DNA of 37,261 nt from an uncultured Opitutia bacterium (GTDB lineage: Bacteria > Verrucomicrobiota > Verrucomicrobiia > Opitutales > Opitutaceae): positions 1 through 37,261 of the forward strand of contig CALFZM010000115.1 of the NCBI GenBank assembly GCA_937952235.1, written 5' to 3'. Both the position numbers and the translations under genes were made by a program. The notes under the pieces are model-generated. The model was not told the DNA's origin. It was given only the letters and a program-made list of their open reading frames with translations, and made no database searches. Positions 32,354 to 37,261 of this stretch are shown here, in pieces (within the stretch, counting starts at the first letter, position 1; each line of letters starts with the position of its first letter).

Positions 32354-35300
32354 TCAAAACTCCCCTGCCACGCCCACGGTCCAGCGGATCGAAGCGAGGT
32401 CCTTGCGGGCGACGATCCGGCCGGCATAGTCGGCCAGCCCGGTGCCCTCATAATAGCGCACCGCCGGCTCCCGGTTGAGATTGCGGACGTTGCCGAACGC
32501 CCGGAACCGCTTGGAGAAGCGGAACTGGGCATTGAGGTCCAGGCTCGTCATCGGCGCGATGATGATCTGGGCATCCGGGGCGAACGTGGCCGTGGAACTG
32601 ACCGACTTCCCCGTATACGTCCAATTCAACGATGCCCCGATTCGACCACGGGAATAGGCTACGCCCCAGTTCGCCATCCGCTTGGCCGGAAACTGCTCCG
32701 TGGAGCCGTTGGTGGCCGAGCCGCTCAGCTGGGTGCCATTCGCGAACACACTGAAGCCCTTCGCCCACGGCAGGTACGGCTCGAGCTCGGTTTGCACGTC
32801 CGCTTCCACGCCCGTCAGGTCCAACGTGTCGGGGCTGTTCGTCGTCGTGGTCAGCGTCCAGCCCAGGTACTGGGGATCGAGCCCATACCGTTGAAGCAAG
32901 GCGTCGTTCACGATGAGCCGGTCTACCTGGAACGCATTGTCGATTTCCTTTCGGAAGACGCCGACCGACATTGTCCCGGCGCGTCCGAAGTACCATGCGA
33001 GTGCCAGGTCAAGGTTCTCGGCCGTCCAGGACTTGAGGTCCTTGTTCCGCAGCGTGATGTTGTCGGTAAGGTCCTGGATGCTCAGATTCGGGATGAGGTA
33101 CTGCCGCTGCGGACGACCGATGGTCTGGCTGTAGGCGGCGCGCAACTGCAGTGAAGGCCTGATGCTGTACGTCACGTTCAGACTCGGGAACCAGTTGTCA
33201 TAGGAGCGCGATACCTTCGTGCCGCGTGCAGTCAGCGTACCGTCCCGGTTCAACAACCCTTCGCCGTAGTTTTCCGTGCGCTCGAAGCGGACGCCCCCCA
33301 CGAGGCTCAACCGGCTTTGCAGCAGCTTGGCTTCTCCCTGCACGTACGCGGCCGTGAGGCGTTCCTCGAAGTACTCGTCGGCGTTGGCCGCGGTCGACGT
33401 TACCAGCGCCTGGTCATAGACGAACTGGTTCGGATTGCGGACGAGGTACGCTTTGACGGCCTGATTATCGAGCCATTGGATCGCCGGCTGATTGGCCCAG
33501 GGGATTGGTTCGCCCAGGTACGCCGGGTTGACGAAAGCCGCCGCGGTGTTGTCGGCGTTGTTCGCCACGCCGTCAGGTCCCAGGTAAGTATAGCGGTCGC
33601 GATTCTCTCCCTTCGTCAACCGCTGCTCGCTGAAGGCCACTCCGCTTTGCACCACGAGCGGCTGGTTCCAGGCGGTCAGGTCCCTCCGGACATCAAGGCG
33701 CATCGTGGGAGCCTTGGTCTCGGAATTGCGATACAGGTCCTCGACCGTCCGGATCTGGTATTCCGGCAACTGTCCCCAATCGACGACGGATCCGCTGGCA
33801 TTGCGAACCGTGATGGCACTCGGCAGTTCCGACGTGAACCCGCTGTACGCGATCGTCGCGGAGGGAAACGTCGCATTCACCGTGGTGAGCGCCCCATTGC
33901 CTGGAATGGTGTCCTTTTGGGCGAGGCTCTGCGATCCCGACAGTTCCACCTTCCAGCCATCGACACGATACGTGGCGGTCAGCCCCAGCACTCTCAGCCG
34001 GCCCGTCTCGCGCGTCATTTGGTCCGAATGGTTCGCCGTGCCGGCGCCCGTGCGGCCCTGCGTGCCCGTGGCGCCAAAAGTGGTGGGGGTCGTGCCCACA
34101 TTGAGAAACACGCGGGTGGGGTTCCGATAGACATCCGACTTCTTCTGCCGGAAAGTGAACGATAGCGTGAGCGGCTGGATGGGGCGCCAGTCGGCCGTGG
34201 TGCTATAGCTCTGTTCCTTCGTCAGCCTCGCGCCTTCGCGCAGGTCGATCGTGCGCAGATACGGAGCCGCGGCGCTCCCGCCTGAAGCCGCCGCAAACTC
34301 AAACGTGTTGGTCAGCCGGTTGGAGTTCGAAAAGAACTCCCGCTCGAGCACGCTCACCGTGAAACCAAAGTTCTCGCTGACCGGCTTGATATACGAGACC
34401 TCCCATCCCGGGTTGAACCGCCGGCTCTTCTCGTTCCCGATCCCGGCAACGGAATCGAAGGCGAAGTCTTCACCCGGGAAATCCAGGAGCACCCGGGTCG
34501 TCAACTGCGCCTTGGTCCGTTCAAAGGCCGACTTGTTGACCATGTTGATCGAGCCACCGAGGAACTCCGCCCACATGCTCGGCGTCGGTGATTTCGCCAC
34601 CTCCACGCGCGCGATGTTCGCGAGGGTCAGTTCCTGAAGCGTGAACGTCCTGTCCGCTCCCGACTCCGGCGTATTGAAGATCGGGTTGCCGTTCATGGTG
34701 TACGCCGTCGAACTGTGGGGCATCCCGCGGAGCGACACCCGGTAGGGTTCGTCGCCGCCATCGCCCGTCGCATTCACGCCGGCGAAGAACTTGAGGAAGT
34801 TGCCCACGTTGCCGGTGGCGTCGTCGCCAAACGCATCGGCTGATATTACCCGCTTCATATTGCCGGCATTGCGCTGCTCTTCGAGTGCCCAGGTGCGTGC
34901 GTCCATCTCGCGCGAGGCCGAAACCGAAAATTCGCCCAGTTGTACGACCTCTCCCGCCTTTCCCACCGCCACCCGGTCGGACAGCTCGAATTCCTGCCGG
35001 CTGGCGGTGCTCGCCTGCACCTGCACTTTTCGCGTCATGCTGGCGTAACCGGGATACGACACCTTCACCGTCACTGCCCCGACGGGAACATCGCCCAAGC
35101 GGTACCAGCCGGTGCTGTCCGTGCGCGCCACGGCTGGCGCTCCCTCGACGCTCACTTCGGCGCCCTCCAGATACACGCCCTTGGCGGGATCAGCCACCCG
35201 CCCCTCCACCACTCCGGTCTGCGCCCTTCCCATCGCGCACAAACCGAGGAAGAGAAACGCCGCCAGCGCCGCCCGCGGGGCCGATTCACCTTTCACCGCC

Positions 35301-35377
35301 CGCGCCACCCGCAACAGGAGACGGCTGGTGTCTCCGATTGCCCGCAATACCATGTAGGGGTAGATATATGTTGTCAT
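32354..35377 (-). CDS. TonB-dependent receptor with carboxypeptidase-regulatory-like domain, of the sialidase locus
   Basis: The protein has 1007 residues from the ATG at 35377. The signal peptide (APRAALAAFLFLGLCAMGRAQ) is preceded by about 33 extra residues, so the ATG at 35353 could also be used. A carboxypeptidase-regulatory-like domain follows (about 55-135, GVVEGRVADPAKGVYLEGAE, VKVSYPGY). The plug has VVQLGEFSVSASRE, NVGNFLKFFAGVNATGDG, VSLRGMPHSSTAYTMNG and IARVEVAKSPTPSMWAEFLGG. The barrel ends in WTVGVAGEF with a terminal Phe. It is an outer-membrane importer energised by TonB. It heads the catabolic genes, directly downstream of the regulator, so its ligand is probably the glycan or sugar acid handled by the sialidase. 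No SusD-like lipoprotein gene is present. Confidence 0.92.
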   Translation of the reverse strand: MTTYIYPYMVLRAIGDTSRLLLRVARAVKGESAPRAALAAFLFLGLCAMGRAQTGVVEGRVADPAKGVYLEGAEVSVEGAPAVARTDSTGWYRLGDVPVGAVTVKVSYPGYASMTRKVQVQASTASRQEFELSDRVAVGKAGEVVQLGEFSVSASREMDARTWALEEQRNAGNMKRVISADAFGDDATGNVGNFLKFFAGVNATGDGGDEPYRVSLRGMPHSSTAYTMNGNPIFNTPESGADRTFTLQELTLANIARVEVAKSPTPSMWAEFLGGSINMVNKSAFERTKAQLTTRVLLDFPGEDFAFDSVAGIGNEKSRRFNPGWEVSYIKPVSENFGFTVSVLEREFFSNSNRLTNTFEFAAASGGSAAAPYLRTIDLREGARLTKEQSYSTTADWRPIQPLTLSFTFRQKKSDVYRNPTRVFLNVGTTPTTFGATGTQGRTGAGTANHSDQMTRETGRLRVLGLTATYRVDGWKVELSGSQSLAQKDTIPGNGALTTVNATFPSATIAYSGFTSELPSAITVRNASGSVVDWGQLPEYQIRTVEDLYRNSETKAPTMRLDVRRDLTAWNQPLVVQSGVAFSEQRLTKGENRDRYTYLGPDGVANNADNTAAAFVNPAYLGEPIPWANQPAIQWLDNQAVKAYLVRNPNQFVYDQALVTSTAANADEYFEERLTAAYVQGEAKLLQSRLSLVGGVRFERTENYGEGLLNRDGTLTARGTKVSRSYDNWFPSLNVTYSIRPSLQLRAAYSQTIGRPQRQYLIPNLSIQDLTDNITLRNKDLKSWTAENLDLALAWYFGRAGTMSVGVFRKEIDNAFQVDRLIVNDALLQRYGLDPQYLGWTLTTTTNSPDTLDLTGVEADVQTELEPYLPWAKGFSVFANGTQLSGSATNGSTEQFPAKRMANWGVAYSRGRIGASLNWTYTGKSVSSTATFAPDAQIIIAPMTSLDLNAQFRFSKRFRAFGNVRNLNREPAVRYYEGTGLADYAGRIVARKDLASIRWTVGVAGEF

Positions 35378-35382
35378 TGTTC

Positions 35383-35399
35383 TTTTGCACCGTGCACTT
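35383..35399. promoter_or_regulatory. Candidate operator upstream of the sialidase-locus TonB receptor
   Basis: TGCAC-C-GTGCA (35386-35396) is a perfect 11-bp palindrome with T/A-rich shoulders (TTTTGCACCGTGCACTTCC), 8 bp upstream of the receptor ATG on the minus strand. Its size and symmetry suit a GntR- or LacI-type dimer site, and the regulator gene is adjacent. I see only this one copy, so it is a candidate. Confidence 0.35.
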
Positions 35400-35650
35400 C
35401 CGACGATGAATACCGTGTCCTGCAGAGAACAACTACAGGCCGGGTGGGGTCGGCGGTTCACCAGAGCATCTGCCGCCACTGTGGGCGATGGGGCCGGGAG
35501 GAGAAGGACAACCTATTGGCACAGATTCTGTGCCTCGATCCTGGTCGATGCGCAGCTCGACCCGTTGTCGCCTCGAGGCACACCTATCCTTTCCTCCGGC
35601 GCCGGCACCTGCCGGTGTCCTTTGGACCGCCGGGGGGGAACCCTTCCACC

Positions 35651-36736
35651 CTATGCGCCGGGCGGCGCCGCGATCGAGCCGCCGCGGATAAATTCCGGGA
35701 GGATCGGAGCCTCCTGCCGGACGACCCCACCGTCCAGCCGGGCCAGGATCGCACGCAGGATCTTTTGCACATACGTCGTGGCATTGATCCGATAGTGCGC
35801 CGGCTCGGGATAGAGATAGGAGAGTTCCATCGACCCCACGTGCGCGACTACGGACACATCAGCCGGCACGCGAACGCCCCGGGCGCCAAAATAGCTCCAG
35901 ATCGTCAGACAATAGATGGAGTGCGGCACCACGAAGGCGGTCGGTCGTTCCGGTCCACGCAGCAGGCCGTCCAGCCGCCGGATCATGCTGGCGACGGAAC
36001 CTTCGAAATGCGCGACCGTGGCCCGTAAATCGGCCTGATGCGGACTCGAGAGAGCGGCCTCTTCGAACCCCCGCTGGCTTTGCAGGTCGCCCGCCTTGAA
36101 CTCGCCGGGAGCCATCAGGGCGAGGCGGCGGTGGCCCGCGGCAATGACGACTCCGGTCGCATGCCGGGACAACGCGCGATGGTCGACATCGATGTAGGGC
36201 AGATCGACTCCCGGGTATCCCGTGCCGACCAGGATCGTCGGCACTTCGTGTCGCGCGAACCACTGCTGCATTCGCAGGGTCGAGAGTCTCACCAGCCAGC
36301 AATCCGCTTGGTTGCGCCGCACGAGTCTATCCAAAGCCCGCTCGGGCCTCGGCGCATAACACGCGTCCGCGTGAATCACCTGCAGCCGGCCGCCGTGGGC
36401 CGCAAGCAGCGCGTTGAGTTTGTCGATCCATTCCACCGACGCACGCCGCAGCGGGTTCACGCTGGGAACAAGCAGATTGATGATGAGCGGCTGCGCGACC
36501 CGGCTGCGGGGGCGGGACTTGCGGGCCAGGATCTGGTTTCCCCGGCTGTGCAATCCCCGCAACAGGCCGGCGGCTCGCAGACGCTGCAAAGCGAGGCGCA
36601 GCGTGGTCCGGCTGACGTTCAGCTCGCGGGCGAGATGCCGCTCCTGCGGCAACCATCCGATCCAGCGCTTGGACTCGATTCCGTCCTGCAGTTCGCGCCA
36701 GACTTGATCCACCAATTTGGGGCGCTGTGGGTGCAT
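35651..36736 (-). CDS. GntR-type HTH regulator with LacI-like ligand-binding domain
   Basis: The protein has 361 residues from the ATG at 36736 (MHPQRPKLVDQVWREL); a TTG 27 nt upstream is less likely. The N-terminal winged helix-turn-helix (about 5-65, WLPQERHLARELNVSRTTLRLALQRLRAAGLL) is GntR-like. The rest (about 85-355) is a periplasmic-binding-protein-like sensor domain: LIINLLVPSVNPL, PTILVGTGYPGVDLPYIDVDH, VVIAAGHRRLALMAPGE, VRVPADVSVVAHVG. This AraR-like combination (GntR head, LacI-type sensor) usually responds to a sugar. It is cytoplasmic. It stands directly upstream of the receptor and sialidase operon on the same strand and is its probable local regulator; whether it activates or represses is not visible. 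Confidence 0.88.
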   Translation of the reverse strand: MHPQRPKLVDQVWRELQDGIESKRWIGWLPQERHLARELNVSRTTLRLALQRLRAAGLLRGLHSRGNQILARKSRPRSRVAQPLIINLLVPSVNPLRRASVEWIDKLNALLAAHGGRLQVIHADACYAPRPERALDRLVRRNQADCWLVRLSTLRMQQWFARHEVPTILVGTGYPGVDLPYIDVDHRALSRHATGVVIAAGHRRLALMAPGEFKAGDLQSQRGFEEAALSSPHQADLRATVAHFEGSVASMIRRLDGLLRGPERPTAFVVPHSIYCLTIWSYFGARGVRVPADVSVVAHVGSMELSYLYPEPAHYRINATTYVQKILRAILARLDGGVVRQEAPILPEFIRGGSIAAPPGA

Positions 36737-36772
36737 CTCGAAAGACGACCAGTGATGGGGCAACGATCGCGC

Positions 36773-37261
36773 TCATGGCAAGTGCACGCTCCAGAACTCC
36801 ACCGCGGCGGTGCGATCCGTCTCCGCGGGCTGGCGCGGCACGCCTTTCACGAACGTTCGTTGTCTGCCGCCCCGCCCTGCTCTCCCGCGCGCGGGAGAAT
36901 GGGCTTCGAGCGCCAGCCGCACCACGTGCCAGTCGCTGATTTCCGGATGGAGTTCGAGCGCGGCACTCAGCACCTCACCCTCGCGGGCGAAGCTGCGGCG
37001 CTCGAAGACGTGGCGAATCGCCGCTTCCACCACGCGCAACGCCTGCGCTTGCGAGACCGCGATCTCTAGGCGTGGCGCCTGTCTCATCGTCTCGCGCACG
37101 AGCGTGTCGAGGCGTTGCGCCTCGTCCGGCATCAGCTCAGCACGCTGACGCGCCCGGACCTCGGGCGTGGTGACCTCGGCCAGCTTCTTCCCTCGTGACT
37201 CACGGACCATCACCTCGACCTCGCGCTCGGTCGCGCGACGGCCCTTCTTGGCCGAGAACGC
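36773..37261 (-). CDS. C-terminally truncated MobF/TrwC-type relaxase, 5' end beyond window
   Basis: The frame is open from the window edge to the TGA at 36773-36775, about 162 residues. The visible sequence (FSAKKGRRATEREVEVMVRE…SRGKKLAEVTTPEVRARQ…LMPDEAQRL…AIRHVFERRSFAREGEVLSAALEL) follows the pattern just behind the relaxase domain of MobF proteins, where a helix pair leads into H(L/V)FERRSV----EL--AAL. Full MobF proteins then continue with a large helicase region; here the protein stops after about 40 unrelated Arg/Gly-rich residues, so it is truncated. It is a remnant of a conjugative or mobilisable element. The gene ends 37 bp before the regulator start. The nearby palindromes at 36850-36861 and 36882-36897 lie in the foreign-looking tail. 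Family assignment is by pattern, not search. Confidence 0.6.
   Translation of the reverse strand, partial: AFSAKKGRRATEREVEVMVRESRGKKLAEVTTPEVRARQRAELMPDEAQRLDTLVRETMRQAPRLEIAVSQAQALRVVEAAIRHVFERRSFAREGEVLSAALELHPEISDWHVVRLALEAHSPARGRAGRGGRQRTFVKGVPRQPAETDRTAAVEFWSVHLP

Noticed and set aside
1..37261. tRNA, rRNA or known riboswitch
   Set aside because: I looked for cloverleaf ends and conserved rRNA or riboswitch cores and saw none; a covariance-model search would be needed to exclude small RNAs.

Overview
The window looks like a chromosomal segment of a high-GC Gram-negative bacterium of the Opitutaceae type (Verrucomicrobiota). This is inferred from three very large TonB-dependent receptors (two with N-terminal carboxypeptidase-regulatory-like domains, one with an STN domain plus its own sigma/FecR pair), the high GC, the near absence of Shine-Dalgarno sequences, and families of intergenic palindromic repeats. 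I name no species. Taxonomy is inference; gene calls come from direct reading of the translations.

Region 1 (1-12.9 kb) holds housekeeping and stress genes. They are: the N-terminal part of an FAD-dependent amine/amino-acid oxidase-like enzyme (cut by the window edge); a hybrid CheR-PAS-histidine kinase facing a NarL-type response regulator; a DUF2934 protein; a YihY/BrkB membrane protein; a Gfo/Idh/MocA oxidoreductase broken by a frameshift; a KGG-motif protein with a long Gly/Ser/Tyr/Arg disordered region; a cysteine hydrolase of the isochorismatase family; a secreted three-repeat PepSY-like protein; a 28-residue membrane peptide; and an Asn/Pro/Gln/Gly-rich hydrophilic protein.

Region 2 (12.9-24.1 kb) holds a malto-oligosyltrehalose trehalohydrolase without its TreY partner in view. 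Next comes a cell-surface signalling set on the minus strand: ECF sigma factor, overlapping FecR-like anti-sigma factor, then an STN-type TonB receptor. A second large TonB receptor is transcribed divergently from the sigma factor.

Region 3 (24.25-36.7 kb) is one co-oriented minus-strand catabolic locus. In transcription order it has a GntR-headed regulator with a LacI-type ligand domain, a TonB receptor, a helical-toroid protein of unknown role, an HpcH/HpaI-type pyruvate aldolase, a GH33-type exo-alpha-sialidase with a full active-site set, an aldehyde dehydrogenase, a sodium:solute symporter and a second Asp-box (BNR) secreted protein. Junctions of +3 nt and a 4-nt GTGA overlap indicate an operon. 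The layout fits release of a nonulosonic or other 2-keto-3-deoxy sugar acid outside the cell, uptake, retro-aldol cleavage to pyruvate plus an aldose, and oxidation of the aldehyde. None of the usual sialate catabolic genes (nanA lyase, nanK, nagA, nagB) is visible, so an unconventional route is the most interesting hypothesis here.

The locus is bordered on one side by a truncated MobF-type relaxase running off the window (36.77 kb onward). On the other side is one copy of a 120-150 bp palindromic dispersed repeat, of which two more copies lie at 10 and 12 kb. Five REPIN-like doublets are scattered between 5 and 20.7 kb, and I found none inside the sialidase locus. This supports, but does not prove, that the locus was acquired later than its surroundings.
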